DNA of 64,000 nucleotides from Herbinix luporum (GCF_900070325.1 NZ_LN879430.1:1481379-1545378), one strand, 5' to 3'; shown: positions 8,679 to 21,968, numbered from the stretch's first letter. Numbers and translations: made by a program. The notes: generated by a model not told the origin, from the letters alone.

Positions 8679-11600
8679 CTATTTTTCTGCCGCCAAACCA
8701 ACAGAAATAATATTCCAATATGAATCTTTTTCTTTGTATTCTCTATCAAAGATCAATGGATCTTGTGATCCCCGCCATGAATGCTGATCATTGATACCCC
8801 ATAATGTTACAGATGAGATCTTATCTTTATAATCTATATAACATTGGAACAATTCTTTATAAATCTGTGCCTGTTTAGCAGCCATAGCTGCATCCGGTGC
8901 CGGTCCGTTGCCATTAATTGCTGTGGCAATATCAAGTTCCGTAATCTGAACATCGTAACCTGCTGCCACAAATTTATCAATGGTTTCTCTGTATTGATCA
9001 ATCGATGGATAATAAATATTTACATGGCTCTGCATACCGATGCCGTCAACATTACCTGCTGCTTTTGCATCTGCTAATAATTCAATAATCTGTTCCGCTT
9101 TTCCTGGATCATATTCGTTATAGTCATTGTAATATAGCTTTATACCAGTACCTTCTGAAGCTTTTCTTGCCAGTTCAAATGCCTTTGTAACAAATGAGTA
9201 GTCTCCATAAACATTTTTCCAATGGGATGATTCCAAACTCATGGAAGATACTACTTCGTTACAGATGTCGTAAGCATAGAAGAGACCCGGATATTTTTCT
9301 TTAATATGTTCAAATACCTCATCTATAAACTGCTGAAGTCGAATATCCATAGTAGATGCATCTACATATGCACCATTATCATCAAATCCTTCTTTAAAGA
9401 ACCAAGACGGCGTCTGGCTATGCCATACGAAGGTGTGTCCCCTCATCTTTAAACCATGCTCTACGGCAAAGTCACAATATTGATCCATTTTCGTAAAGTC
9501 ACATTTAACAGCCCCTGCAGCTTTTGATGCCGCTTGATCTAATAGTACCTCCGGCTTCATATCATTTTCCACAGTGATACTATTGTATTGGGACAATAAA
9601 TTCTGGGTATATTTCTCGTCGCCTAAACCGTTTAAATGAACTGCTGCCCCTATATAGAATTTATCTGCATATACATCTTTTAAGCTATAGCTTCCAATAT
9701 CTTTGATTGCTTCATCTAATGCGTCTCTTGCCTGCATTATTTCCTCAGTTGTTGCCTCGGTTTTAGCAAGAATATCTTCTGCAGCAGCTATTGCATTCTT
9801 AATCTTTTCCCCATTGTTGAAGTAATCTAAGTTCAAACCGGCATATTTTTGAATGGCACCCATTAAGGTTATTACATCATTCAAAGCATTATATGCCCCA
9901 TCTAGTTCAGCCTGTGTTGTTGCAGTACCAATTGCTGTATTTGCAGTATTAAGTCTTGTTGTGAAAGCTTCCACACCCTTAGTAAATCCGGTTACATCCA
10001 TCTTCTTAGCAGTTTCCACTAAAGTCATTAACTTATATGGATTTAGTCCTGGAGCATCTCCGGGCTTTTTACCGGTAAGTACAATTTCACCAAATACGGC
10101 CGGGTTCATCCATGCACTATCAGTTGTATCAAACAAAGTAATGGTTCCTGCTCTACTAGATCCAATGCCGTCATTTACCTGTAGTTCTATGCCAAGTATT
10201 TTATTATTGTAAGCAAGATTCTGTAATTCAACTCTGGCTTCAACAATATATTCATTATCACCTATCTTAGTAGCTGTATAGAAACGGCTAATATCACCAC
10301 TGCCCACTGACTGAACATTTTTGTAATTAACTCTGAACTGTAAATCATCGGATCCATACCTGGATGCCTTATCATTATTCTCATCTAGGAATATTTCGAT
10401 GGAATCTTGCTCATGTAATTGACTGGGTGCATCTGTCATGTTAGGATCTTTCACATGGGCAAGAACATAAAGTGCATTATCATCCCATAACACCTTAAAT
10501 GTTGCACTTGCTTCTACTGCTGCATTGTTTGTATGAGGAGGCTTAATTTCAATTGCATTATTCCAAACCTCGTCAATTTCACCGTCAATCTTAGGTGTTC
10601 CGTATTTAGCAACTATCTTCCCATCTGCCGTAAATCCCTTCTCATCAGTTACTATATCCGAATCAAGATTAGGTGTTTCTTCAGCAAAGAATAAATCCGG
10701 TAAAATATTATATAAATACTGATTTACACATTGCCATGTATGGGTACCGTCTTCTAACAAGAGTAAGTATAAGTTACCTTGTGATAAATCTGCATTGTAG
10801 ATAAAAATCGGATTGCCTTCACTATCTTTATAATTCGCCATATCAGGAATTGCATTTACCATGCCGCTATATGCTATATCATCCGTACCGGTAGCTGCAA
10901 ATACATAGTAATCGGTCAAATTATAACCTTTTACCGCACTTGTAAAATCATTATTTCCCGGACCACCGCTTAAGGGAATATAATACTTAAAGTAATCAAA
11001 GCGATTCCTCATAAGGGTAAATGTACAACCTGCTCCTTGAGAAAAACCTCCAACTGCATGATGACTTCTTGCAGCTTTTAGATCATCCTTAGAACCTGAA
11101 GCAGCATAAGTATTATATTTTGTAGCTATAAAAGGCATTATCTCATTGATTAATTCATATTGTAATCTTCCTGATTCCATACCTCTATAGTAAGGGGTAA
11201 CAATAATCATTGGATCAAGTTCACCATTGGCAATCATCATATCAAGGACTTTCTTCATTACAGTAGTTACATTAGGATCATCATCGCCAAATACTGTATT
11301 TTGATCTTCTGCGGTACCATGGATTAAGTATAAGACATTATATCTTGTATTTTTATCTTCAGCATTATAACCTGCCGGAAGATATACAAGCATATCTTTT
11401 TGTATTGCATTACCAGCTACACCATCGTCACTATACTCATATGTATCATAATATTCTCTTACAACAGTTCCCTTTGCTTTTTCATCATAAGGTTCTGCAG
11501 TAAGATACTCTGCAGGAATTCTTCTGAACTCTTTAATTCTTGCTAATTCCGGATCTATGTCTTTAATGTCTTTATGAACAAGGGCCCTGATTGCTTGATC

Positions 11601-14600
11601 TAAAGAATCATACAAAGCGTCAACTTGTGCTTGGTCACCTGTAGCAATGGTTGCATCCGCTTTGGCAAGCAGTTCTCTTACCCTTGCTGCTGTATCATCG
11701 GTATAGCGGGCTAATTCAATATCATTTGCGATATTTACCAGTTTCAACAAATCATATTTATTGAAGCCCATTACATCTGCGGCATCTTTTTCACAAAGAA
11801 CAAGTTTACCGAATTTTGTCGGACTTAAATAAGCAGTGCTTGTTTTATCAAACACATTTAAGGTACCAGTTCTGTTGCCATTCTTAGCATCGTTTAACTG
11901 CAACTCAAAACCATAGATATTGTTGCCCTTTGCTGGGTTTTGAAGAGCGATTCTGGCTTCTACAATATAACCGGTTACCTTTCCTTCAGAATCTTTCTTC
12001 TCAGATACTGCAGTATATAACCGGTCCAAACTACCGCGATCTGCAGAAAGCCTATTATCACAGCTGATTCTGTAATGGGTATCGTCAAGATCAAAGATAT
12101 TTTCTTTGGCATTATTCCCTTCATCCAGGAAGATTTCAACACAATCTCTGTTATATACGATACCTGATGATGTATCCAGTGCATTATCAGTAACATCTGC
12201 CAAAACATAGAGGGCCTTATCATCCCATAATACTTTAAATTTAGCACTGGTATCTGTAGAGCCTGAACCTGATGGAGTGGCCGGAACAAAATCAACTTCA
12301 TCCCATACCTTATCGATTTCACCATCTATCACAGGTGAACCGTACTTAGCAACCATGTTACCGTCTTTGTCAAAGCCGGTTACTTTTAACTGTGCAATTG
12401 CTTTATCTAATGCAGCCATTGCTTCATTCATCTCATTAACCCTTACCTCTGTCTTACCTAGAAGTTTTTCAGCTTCTTCAATTGCTTTCCTTACAGCAGC
12501 TACCCCCTCAGCCTGATATAGGGATAAGTCCATGTTTGCTGCTTTTGTAACTGCATTTTCAAATGCAATTACACTATTTAAAGAATCATAAGCCATATCA
12601 ATTTCCTCCTGAGTTAATTTATCTTTTGCGGCTACATCTTTTGCTGCCTTTAAGTTTGCCTTAAATAATACAGCTGTAACTTCCATCTTCTCGGCAGTAT
12701 CGATTAACTTAAGTAACTTATAAAGATTAAGTCCGGGCTTATCTTCGGATTTTTTACCGGTTAGAATCACTTCTCCAAATACAGTTGGGTTGCTCCATGC
12801 ACTGTCTGTTGTATCAAATACATTAATAGTACCTGCTCTACTTGTTCCAATACCGTCATTTACCTGTAATTCTATACCGTAAATCTTATTGTTTGCAGCA
12901 ATTTTTTGTAATTCAATTCTTGCTTCTATAATGTAGTATCCATCACCTATCTTAGTTGCAGTATAGAATCTGCTAAGATCGCCACTCCCCAATGACTGTT
13001 CATTGGCGTAATTTACTCTGAACTGTAAATCATCAGAACCATATGATGATGTCTTATCATTATTTTCATCAAGGAATATCTCAATGGAGTCTTTTTCATA
13101 TTCTTGATATGGTGCCAGTGTCATGTTGGGATCCTTCACCTGGGCAAGGATATATAGTGCATAATCATCCCATAATAGCTTAAATGTTGCACTTGCTTCT
13201 ACTGATGCATTACTTGTATAGGGCGGCTTAATCAAGGGGGCTTTATTCCAAACCTCATCAATTTCACCGTCAATCTTAGGAGTTCCAAAATAAGCTACGA
13301 TTCTACCTTCAGCTGTAAATCCCTTATCATCTACTTTTATTTTCTCATCTACAGGTGGTGTGGGTTTTGGTGGTTTTGGTGTAGGTTTCGATGGTTTTGG
13401 CGTTGGTGTCGGTTGCTTTGGTGTAGGTGTAGGCGTAGGTGTATCAGCACCAACACTATAAACCTTACCGTTAACTTCTACATTAACCTTGTATTTGCCT
13501 TCTACTTTCGGTATTGCATTAGTATCCACTGCAGTTATCTTTGATTTTGCAGCTGCCTCCTTTTCTATTCTGAGTACTGCTTGATAGGAAGCATTTATAT
13601 TAAGGACAATATTTGTATTAATTTTAACACCTGGGGTTTCAATATTCAATGTAGGAAGTTCTTTTGCTTTTCCATTGAATTTAATATCACATGGTTGTAT
13701 AGCGTCAATTTTTGCTTTTCCGTTTATGGTAAGGTCCAGATTGATTTTACTTTTATCTACAACAATCCCACAATCTGCTTTCTTTTCAACTGTTATTTTA
13801 CTTGATGTAGCCACATGTAGTGTATTACCTTTAGCATATTCCTTCCAACCTTGTTTTAAATCACGTATTGTTATGGTTTTAAATACTCCATTATTATGTA
13901 TTATTGCCTTTGGTGCATTAACAATCAAATCTTTACCCTTATAGTTACCTTTTGGAATTGTTAATTCCATCTTTTTATTGGAGCTAATTATAATTGTACT
14001 GGCTTTGCCTGCTTTTAGAACCTGATTAAGTCGTTCTTGATTGGATACCGTAACTTCCGGTGACACCTTTATTTTTACTTTATCTGTACGAGATTTATTA
14101 AGTGTGGTAGCTTTAATTGTTACGGTACCTTTTTTTAATGCAGTTACAACTCCATTGGCATCCACTTTGGCTATGGTAGTATCGCTTGAGGTCCAGTTTA
14201 CAAAGTCAGATGCTTTTGCAGGCGTATAAGTACAATTTAAGTCGATTTTTTCACCTACAGCCATGGACTGTATCTTATTATTAATAGCTACCTTTGTAGC
14301 CGGGTTCTTAGAAGGCTTCTTTACATATACTTTTGCCTTAAGTGTTATGGTTTTTTTCCCTGTTTTAATCTTACAGCTAATAGTTGTACTACCGGGAGCA
14401 ACTGCTTTTACAAGCCCCTTATTATTAACTGTTGCAACTTTCTTGTTGCTGCTTTTCCATTGGTAGGATGCTTTCTTTGGCTTATTTTTGATATTGAAAT
14501 CATAAGATTTCCCTACCAAAATATTTCTGTACATTGCCTCTTTAAAGACGGGATCATTTTTTGTTGCTGCACTTGCAACCTGAGTACCTGTTCCTGTCAG

Positions 14601-14669
14601 ATCAAGCAACACCATAGAAATGACAGCCAACATAGAAATGAATCGCTTTAAGAACATACTTTTCTTCAT
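8679..14669 (-). CDS. Giant secreted CBM9/CE1 esterase/GH10 xylanase
   Basis: The gene encodes 1996 residues. The order is: signal peptide (1 to about 34, ending ASAA); two bacterial Ig-like (Big_2) domains (about 50-117 and 125-205); an uncharacterised beta-rich region (about 206-405); a Pro-Thr-Lys linker (about 409-440); CBM9 modules at about 445-640, 763-956 and 1340-1535, each followed by a helical FIVAR-like spacer; a CE1-type esterase (about 1041-1330) with the nucleophile Ser1210 in GGFSQGAG; and a C-terminal GH10 xylanase (about 1665-1993) with acid/base Glu1805 in DICNEV and nucleophile Glu1911 in ITELDI. The xylanase cuts the xylan backbone, the esterase releases ferulic (or acetyl) groups and the CBM9s grip sugar chains. 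No dockerin or sortase signal is seen. Confidence 0.92.
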   Translation of the reverse strand: MKKSMFLKRFISMLAVISMVLLDLTGTGTQVASAATKNDPVFKEAMYRNILVGKSYDFNIKNKPKKASYQWKSSNKKVATVNNKGLVKAVAPGSTTISCKIKTGKKTITLKAKVYVKKPSKNPATKVAINNKIQSMAVGEKIDLNCTYTPAKASDFVNWTSSDTTIAKVDANGVVTALKKGTVTIKATTLNKSRTDKVKIKVSPEVTVSNQERLNQVLKAGKASTIIISSNKKMELTIPKGNYKGKDLIVNAPKAIIHNNGVFKTITIRDLKQGWKEYAKGNTLHVATSSKITVEKKADCGIVVDKSKINLDLTINGKAKIDAIQPCDIKFNGKAKELPTLNIETPGVKINTNIVLNINASYQAVLRIEKEAAAKSKITAVDTNAIPKVEGKYKVNVEVNGKVYSVGADTPTPTPTPKQPTPTPKPSKPTPKPPKPTPPVDEKIKVDDKGFTAEGRIVAYFGTPKIDGEIDEVWNKAPLIKPPYTSNASVEASATFKLLWDDYALYILAQVKDPNMTLAPYQEYEKDSIEIFLDENNDKTSSYGSDDLQFRVNYANEQSLGSGDLSRFYTATKIGDGYYIIEARIELQKIAANNKIYGIELQVNDGIGTSRAGTINVFDTTDSAWSNPTVFGEVILTGKKSEDKPGLNLYKLLKLIDTAEKMEVTAVLFKANLKAAKDVAAKDKLTQEEIDMAYDSLNSVIAFENAVTKAANMDLSLYQAEGVAAVRKAIEEAEKLLGKTEVRVNEMNEAMAALDKAIAQLKVTGFDKDGNMVAKYGSPVIDGEIDKVWDEVDFVPATPSGSGSTDTSAKFKVLWDDKALYVLADVTDNALDTSSGIVYNRDCVEIFLDEGNNAKENIFDLDDTHYRISCDNRLSADRGSLDRLYTAVSEKKDSEGKVTGYIVEARIALQNPAKGNNIYGFELQLNDAKNGNRTGTLNVFDKTSTAYLSPTKFGKLVLCEKDAADVMGFNKYDLLKLVNIANDIELARYTDDTAARVRELLAKADATIATGDQAQVDALYDSLDQAIRALVHKDIKDIDPELARIKEFRRIPAEYLTAEPYDEKAKGTVVREYYDTYEYSDDGVAGNAIQKDMLVYLPAGYNAEDKNTRYNVLYLIHGTAEDQNTVFGDDDPNVTTVMKKVLDMMIANGELDPMIIVTPYYRGMESGRLQYELINEIMPFIATKYNTYAASGSKDDLKAARSHHAVGGFSQGAGCTFTLMRNRFDYFKYYIPLSGGPGNNDFTSAVKGYNLTDYYVFAATGTDDIAYSGMVNAIPDMANYKDSEGNPIFIYNADLSQGNLYLLLLEDGTHTWQCVNQYLYNILPDLFFAEETPNLDSDIVTDEKGFTADGKIVAKYGTPKIDGEIDEVWNNAIEIKPPHTNNAAVEASATFKVLWDDNALYVLAHVKDPNMTDAPSQLHEQDSIEIFLDENNDKASRYGSDDLQFRVNYKNVQSVGSGDISRFYTATKIGDNEYIVEARVELQNLAYNNKILGIELQVNDGIGSSRAGTITLFDTTDSAWMNPAVFGEIVLTGKKPGDAPGLNPYKLMTLVETAKKMDVTGFTKGVEAFTTRLNTANTAIGTATTQAELDGAYNALNDVITLMGAIQKYAGLNLDYFNNGEKIKNAIAAAEDILAKTEATTEEIMQARDALDEAIKDIGSYSLKDVYADKFYIGAAVHLNGLGDEKYTQNLLSQYNSITVENDMKPEVLLDQAASKAAGAVKCDFTKMDQYCDFAVEHGLKMRGHTFVWHSQTPSWFFKEGFDDNGAYVDASTMDIRLQQFIDEVFEHIKEKYPGLFYAYDICNEVVSSMSLESSHWKNVYGDYSFVTKAFELARKASEGTGIKLYYNDYNEYDPGKAEQIIELLADAKAAGNVDGIGMQSHVNIYYPSIDQYRETIDKFVAAGYDVQITELDIATAINGNGPAPDAAMAAKQAQIYKELFQCYIDYKDKISSVTLWGINDQHSWRGSQDPLIFDREYKEKDSYWNIISVGLAAEK

Positions 14670-15035
14670 AGAAGCATCTCCTTTTTGAAAATTTTTAAGT
14701 CGCTGTAATTAATTTACATTTACAGTTTTATACTACCATATGTCCTATAAGTAATTCAATTAAAGTCTATCAACATATTACCGGTGTTTTTTTGCAAATA
14801 GCCGTCTATTTTACATTATTATCTTTCTATTTTATAGAATAAGGCATATTTTTCACAGTTTCACATGGATGGTGTAGGAATAAACCTGCTTGATGGAAGG
14901 GGGAAGAAGTCAAATAGAGTATAATGACAAAAAGACAGGATTACTGTCATTAATAATTACAGTAATCCTGTCCTTTATATATTTTGCACACCCAAAGGAG
15001 TAAACAATAGAATTCGAATAATATATAATACTTCC
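14670..15035. other. Intergenic stretch
   Basis: These 366 bases hold the promoter side of the xylanase gene (AGGAG precedes its ATG) and the terminator at 14934-14972. No clear promoter hexamers or operator were identified. Confidence 0.4.
14934..14972 (-). terminator. Intrinsic terminator of the flavin reductase gene
   Basis: Minus-strand GACAGGATTACTGT pairs with its complement across an 11-base loop and is followed by TTTTT. It lies 64 bases after the stop at 15036. Confidence 0.85.
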
Positions 15036-16973
15036 TTAATTTGCTTCTTTTACAATTCTAGCAGCTTCTTCTCCTGCAGTTTTTCCAAATACATGAATAT
15101 CTACAAGTGCATTACCACCTAAACGATTAGTTCCGTGGATTCCTCCTGTTACCTCACCTGCTGCTAAAAGGCCAGGTATTCTCTCACCGTTATTATCCAA
15201 TACATGAGTTTCTAAGTCAATTTCAAGACCACCCATAGTATGATGTACTGTCGGAACACGTGGTGAAGCATAGAACGGTGCTTTATCTATAGGTTTTCCA
15301 AAAAGTGTACGTCCAAAATCAGCATCATATCCTGCTTCTACATAACTATTAAATGTATCATGGGTTTCTTTAAGAACTTGAGGATCAATTCCTATTTGCT
15401 CTGCTAATTCTTCAATAGTGTCAGCTCTAAAGACCACACCATCTTCTACTAATTTTTCTACGTCATCGCCCCATATATTTAGGCCTGATTCATTAAGATC
15501 AACTTCGTTGTTTGCACAAGAAATTACATAGGACATGGCATTTGTTTGAGCCAGTAGAGCATTTGTCATTGTATCTCTACGTCCATCCTCTGCCATAAAT
15601 CTCTTACCTTCTTGATTTACCTGATAATAATATTCTACACCTGCTCCGCCAATCCAGCCATTTAGAGAGCCGTCTTTAGGATTTCCAAGTGGTAGAGATT
15701 GGATGTATTCCATACCAATAAGATTAGCCCCAGCAGCTTCCGCCATCTTTATACCATCACCTACTATAGCCGGACTGTTTGTTGTAGGTAAATTTTCAGT
15801 CAATGAAGGCACATATTCTTGTCTCATTTCTACGTTTGCAGCAAATCCACCTGTAGCAAGTATTACTACTTTAGCTCTAATCTCCATCTCTTGGCCGTTA
15901 GATTCACCTTTGATTCCAACTACAGTTCCATTTTCTATTATCAATTCCGTAGCCGGAGAATTTAGTAAAATTTCAACTCCTAGCTTTCTAGCTGTATCTT
16001 CATTAGCTTTGATATAATCGTATCCGGCAGAATTAATTGGCAAGTGAGCTCTTGGCCATAATCCACCTGGTACTGTTGTGATTTCATCTGTCCATTGTAC
16101 TCCATTACCTGCCATCCATTGGCTGGTTACTAAAGATTCATCAACTAATTTTTCAACAAACTCTAACTTTCCGGCATAATCACCACCGGCATAAGTTTGT
16201 AATTTATGAAGTGCAAGGGAATCGAATAAACTATCTATTGATCCTTTTTCATAAGCTTCCAAATCAGCTTTTAATTCTTTCATTAATTCAGCATGGCGCT
16301 CATTTTTGGGTTCTTCTTTTGTTAATTCCCATGCCTTTTTCATACTTGCTTCATCAGCAGGTTGTACTTTTGCTTGTCTTTCTGGATCAACAGCGTTATA
16401 CGGTCCTCCAGCTCTAACAGTATTTCCACCCAAAGCAGCAGTTTTTTCAACTAAAATTACTTTAGCACCATTATCAGCTGCTGCAACTGCAGCTGCAAGG
16501 CCTGCTCCACCGCCTCCAACTACTACTACATCAGTTTCCTTTATTATAGCTTCACCTTCGGTCTTTTTTATGGCAACTTCTTTTAGGGATTTTACATCCC
16601 CACCGGCTTCTTCTACTGCTTTAGAAACAGCTTCGATTATTGCCTTAGAAGTTATTGTAGCTCCACTTATAGAGTCAACACCTAAGGATTGATATTTTAC
16701 AATATCGGCAGGAAGTTGTTCAATAGCAATGCTTCCAATTCCATTTGTCTCTGAGTTTTCTAGTATCTTTATTTCTGCTATTTCATTATCTGTAAATGTG
16801 ATTTCTGCCTTAATCTTGCCTACATATCCATCTACTTCAGTTGTGTAAGTACCAGCCTTGAATAATGCTGATGGATCTTTCACAGATTGTTCTTTTTTAC
16901 TGCATCCAATAAATGAAAAAATCATCATGATTGCCAATGTTATGATTAACATTTTTTGTTTTTTAAAGCTCAA
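15036..16973 (-). CDS. Lipoprotein flavin reductase (FMN-binding plus fumarate-reductase-like)
   Basis: The gene encodes 645 residues. A lipoprotein signal ends at Cys24 (SFIGC). Residues about 38-125 form an FMN-binding domain whose SGAT at 103-106 is the usual covalent FMN attachment motif. Residues about 147-645 form the FAD-binding domain of soluble fumarate reductases, with the dinucleotide motif VVGGGGAGLAA at 151-161 and the C-terminal signatures HHTMGGLEI and GTNRLGGNALVD. Such proteins reduce fumarate, urocanate, acrylate-type or cinnamate-type acids outside the cell membrane. There is no heme domain, so electrons must come from another membrane flavoprotein. Its position between two ferulate-releasing enzymes makes a hydroxycinnamate acceptor thinkable, but this is inference only. 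Confidence 0.85.
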   Translation of the reverse strand: MSFKKQKMLIITLAIMMIFSFIGCSKKEQSVKDPSALFKAGTYTTEVDGYVGKIKAEITFTDNEIAEIKILENSETNGIGSIAIEQLPADIVKYQSLGVDSISGATITSKAIIEAVSKAVEEAGGDVKSLKEVAIKKTEGEAIIKETDVVVVGGGGAGLAAAVAAADNGAKVILVEKTAALGGNTVRAGGPYNAVDPERQAKVQPADEASMKKAWELTKEEPKNERHAELMKELKADLEAYEKGSIDSLFDSLALHKLQTYAGGDYAGKLEFVEKLVDESLVTSQWMAGNGVQWTDEITTVPGGLWPRAHLPINSAGYDYIKANEDTARKLGVEILLNSPATELIIENGTVVGIKGESNGQEMEIRAKVVILATGGFAANVEMRQEYVPSLTENLPTTNSPAIVGDGIKMAEAAGANLIGMEYIQSLPLGNPKDGSLNGWIGGAGVEYYYQVNQEGKRFMAEDGRRDTMTNALLAQTNAMSYVISCANNEVDLNESGLNIWGDDVEKLVEDGVVFRADTIEELAEQIGIDPQVLKETHDTFNSYVEAGYDADFGRTLFGKPIDKAPFYASPRVPTVHHTMGGLEIDLETHVLDNNGERIPGLLAAGEVTGGIHGTNRLGGNALVDIHVFGKTAGEEAARIVKEAN

Positions 16974-17175
16974 ATTTTTCTTCCTCCTAGTTAATAAATG
17001 ATAATTTTAATGAGAATTTGCTGCACTATACTATCATTGAATTTAATCATTGTCAATAAATTAACATATAGTATTTTCTTCCATTATAATTTTTTTAAGC
17101 AACAATTTAAGCTGCACAAGCTTTGCCAGTTTCATTTTATTTGTAAACTTAATGAAGATATGCCTACAAAAATAG

Positions 17176-17208
17176 AGAGTCAACTTATTGCAATAATAAG
17201 TTGACTCT
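17176..17208 (-). terminator. Intrinsic terminator of the CE1-GH62 gene
   Basis: AGAGTCAACTTATT pairs with its complement across a 5-base loop. On the minus strand it is followed by CTATTTTTG. It lies about 120 bases downstream of the stop at 17329. Confidence 0.8.
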
Positions 17209-17264
17209 AATATACATCTTCATATGCTACATATGAAGGGCTCAAAGATTACTATTTTTAATAA

Positions 17265-20187
<2,923 letters not shown>

Positions 20188-20342
20188 CTATATTATACTA
20201 CAACTTACATATTTATACAATATAGTTTGTAAATAGTTGCCTGCTTTAGTCATTATATGTTCTATTCTATCATTTATCTTTATATATTTACTATTTTTCC
20301 TTGTTTTAATGTATTTATCATGTCCTATTATCAAAATCCTTA

Positions 20343-20940
20343 TCACTTTGTACTTTCATAAAATGTAATAGTAAAATTACCTGCCCCCATAGTCGGATTT
20401 GAACTTAAATATAACTTTTGGTTCAGGTATGAATATTTACTGTTTACATTTACTTCAAATGTAGGTACAAGAGAACCAAATTGACCGCCGTTTCTAACAA
20501 TAATAATTTCTCCGTCATTAGTTTCCCAAAGATATCTGGCATCAATCGTCATAGGAGAAGATAGATTCTGATAATCAGCACCTGCCGCTATAATTTTTGC
20601 TGTTATACTTCCAGTCACCGTACCGCCGGTTATGGGAATAATGTTCCTATTACCTCTCTTACTTGCTCCAACCGATTGACTTGCTCCAAGATTTACCACC
20701 TCAGTTATGAATTTACTGCCGTATCTTTCAGAATTCGCCTTTCTATAGTCCCATGGTTGATCCGGTACATCCTCCGGTTCCGTTACAATTATTGAATTTG
20801 TCGAGTCTGGTATAACAGTTATCCCAGATACATCATAAACACTTAACTTCATAGTTGCTGTTGCAGGGTCTACAATACGCCTTCCAACAAATCTCCTTGT
20901 TTTCTCCTTGTTTTCTTCTTGTGCTCCTTTATTAATCCAA
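20343..20940 (-). pseudogene. DUF3237-like protein, N-terminus lost at an IS scar
   Basis: An open frame runs from 20993 to 20343 (216 codons), but its first 20 or so codons are out-of-frame transposase DNA. The native part begins around 20935. The C-terminal part (from KFITEVVNLG through FGSLVPTFEV to MGAGNFTITFYE) looks like a DUF3237 beta-barrel domain, which in fibre degraders can be an accessory module of secreted enzymes. No signal peptide or ribosome binding site remains, so the gene has probably lost its N-terminal half. An internal ATG (MKLSVYDVSG) could still allow translation, but it lacks a good Shine-Dalgarno site. Confidence 0.5.
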
Positions 20941-21027
20941 TAAGGTCTTTTCAAAGCTGACAGTTCCAAGTGATGTGATAAGCTTTTTCTCATCCTTCTT
21001 TACAATGTGCCAGTTCTGCTTTCTTTT
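20940..21027 (-). mobile_element. Scar of an ISLre2-family transposase gene
   Basis: Translated on the minus strand this gives KRKQNWHIVKKDEKKLI and ITSLGTVSFEKTL. This closely matches residues about 68-94 of the intact transposase at 28920-30392, and the DNA is also very similar. Both ends are cut, and different gene fragments abut each side. Confidence 0.8.
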
Positions 21028-21362
21028 CAGACTACATATACCTGGCCTCTTATTAAGTGAATTATACCTGAGTCTATCTCATGAACCAAACCGCCGTTCC
21101 ATTCCACTAATGGAAATTCCTCCAATATATCAAAATTCTCATGATTACCATCTATAAACAACACTGCCGACACCGGCAGTTCAGAAAGTATGGCTCTTAC
21201 CTTTTTGTCATAACTCCCATTATCCCAGCATATAGATGTATCTCCTAATATAATAAGAAACCTATCTTCATTAGGATGGACCTTTTCTTCTTCCGCCTCA
21301 AAAAAATCAACTATTTTTTGTACATCTAATACTCCATGTATATCTCCACACAAATAAACCAT
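21027..21362 (-). pseudogene. Metallophosphoesterase, C-terminally truncated
   Basis: From the ATG at 21362 (GGAGAG site 5 bases before) 111 codons remain. Calcineurin-like metallophosphoesterase motifs are clear: GDIHG near residue 6, ILGDTSICWDN with the metal-binding Asp, and GNHEN near residue 74. The second half, which should carry two more histidine motifs, is missing because the frame runs into the ISLre2 scar and stops. The protein should not be active. Full-length relatives have roughly 230-280 residues. Confidence 0.75.
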
Positions 21363-21455
21363 CAAATCTCTCCTTTATTATTTTGCAGACCTTCCAAGTT
21401 TATTAATAATTATAACTTCACTGCGCTTGTAACAATTTTTTGATAACGGTTTAAG

Positions 21456-21968
21456 TCATAAATTTTTCTTCCCTGTCAAGATTATTCCTACAATCCCACC
21501 AACTAGAATAATAGCTGCTATTCTGAAAAACAACCATTCAAAAGCATGATAAGTTGCTCCTACTACTGCAGTTTCTGGGTCACTATAGTTCCATCCTAAG
21601 TAAGGGCTACTAGAAGCAATCAGTGCTACAGCAATTATTATTATTACAGCACACAGTACAATAAAAAGCCAATGAACTAGTCTTCTTTTCATTTCCTTCC
21701 TTTGAGCTAATTGTAGGTTAATAACCTCAAGTTTTTCAGAAATAACCTTTAACTCATCAGCCTTCTGCTCCACAATATTTTCTCCAAGCAAAACACTAAC
21801 TGGCGTTTCGAGCACCTCTGACATAGAAATCAACAAATCCGAATCCGGAACCGATAATCCCTGCTCCCATTTAGAAATTGTTTGCCTTACCACATTCAGT
21901 TTGACTGCAAGTTCTTCCTGAGAAAGTCCTTTTGATTTTCTGATTGCTTTTATATTTTCATTTAACAC
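21456..21968 (-). CDS. XRE-family regulator with membrane anchor
   Basis: The gene encodes 170 residues. Residues 1-60 form a typical helix-turn-helix of the Cro/CI type (IRKSKGLSQEELAVKLNVVRQTISKWEQG). A helical linker follows, and two hydrophobic segments lie at about 99-118 and 140-163. Regulators of this shape are common in Clostridia, often beside transporters whose genes they control. Here a permease gene lies 63 bases upstream on the same strand. GAAGG precedes the ATG. The DNA target is unknown. Confidence 0.85.
   Translation of the reverse strand: MLNENIKAIRKSKGLSQEELAVKLNVVRQTISKWEQGLSVPDSDLLISMSEVLETPVSVLLGENIVEQKADELKVISEKLEVINLQLAQRKEMKRRLVHWLFIVLCAVIIIIAVALIASSSPYLGWNYSDPETAVVGATYHAFEWLFFRIAAIILVGGIVGIILTGKKNL

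Noticed and set aside
8844..14651. Many plus-strand open frames across the GH10 gene (for example 9853-10212, 12277-12516, 13581-13944, 14041-14466)
   Set aside because: They are antisense shadows of a clear 1996-codon gene, have no ribosome binding sites and give hydrophobic or Ser/Thr-rich nonsense.
20343..20993. Taking the full 216-codon frame as one native gene
   Set aside because: Its first codons overlap out-of-frame transposase DNA, so the N-terminus is an artefact of a deletion joint.
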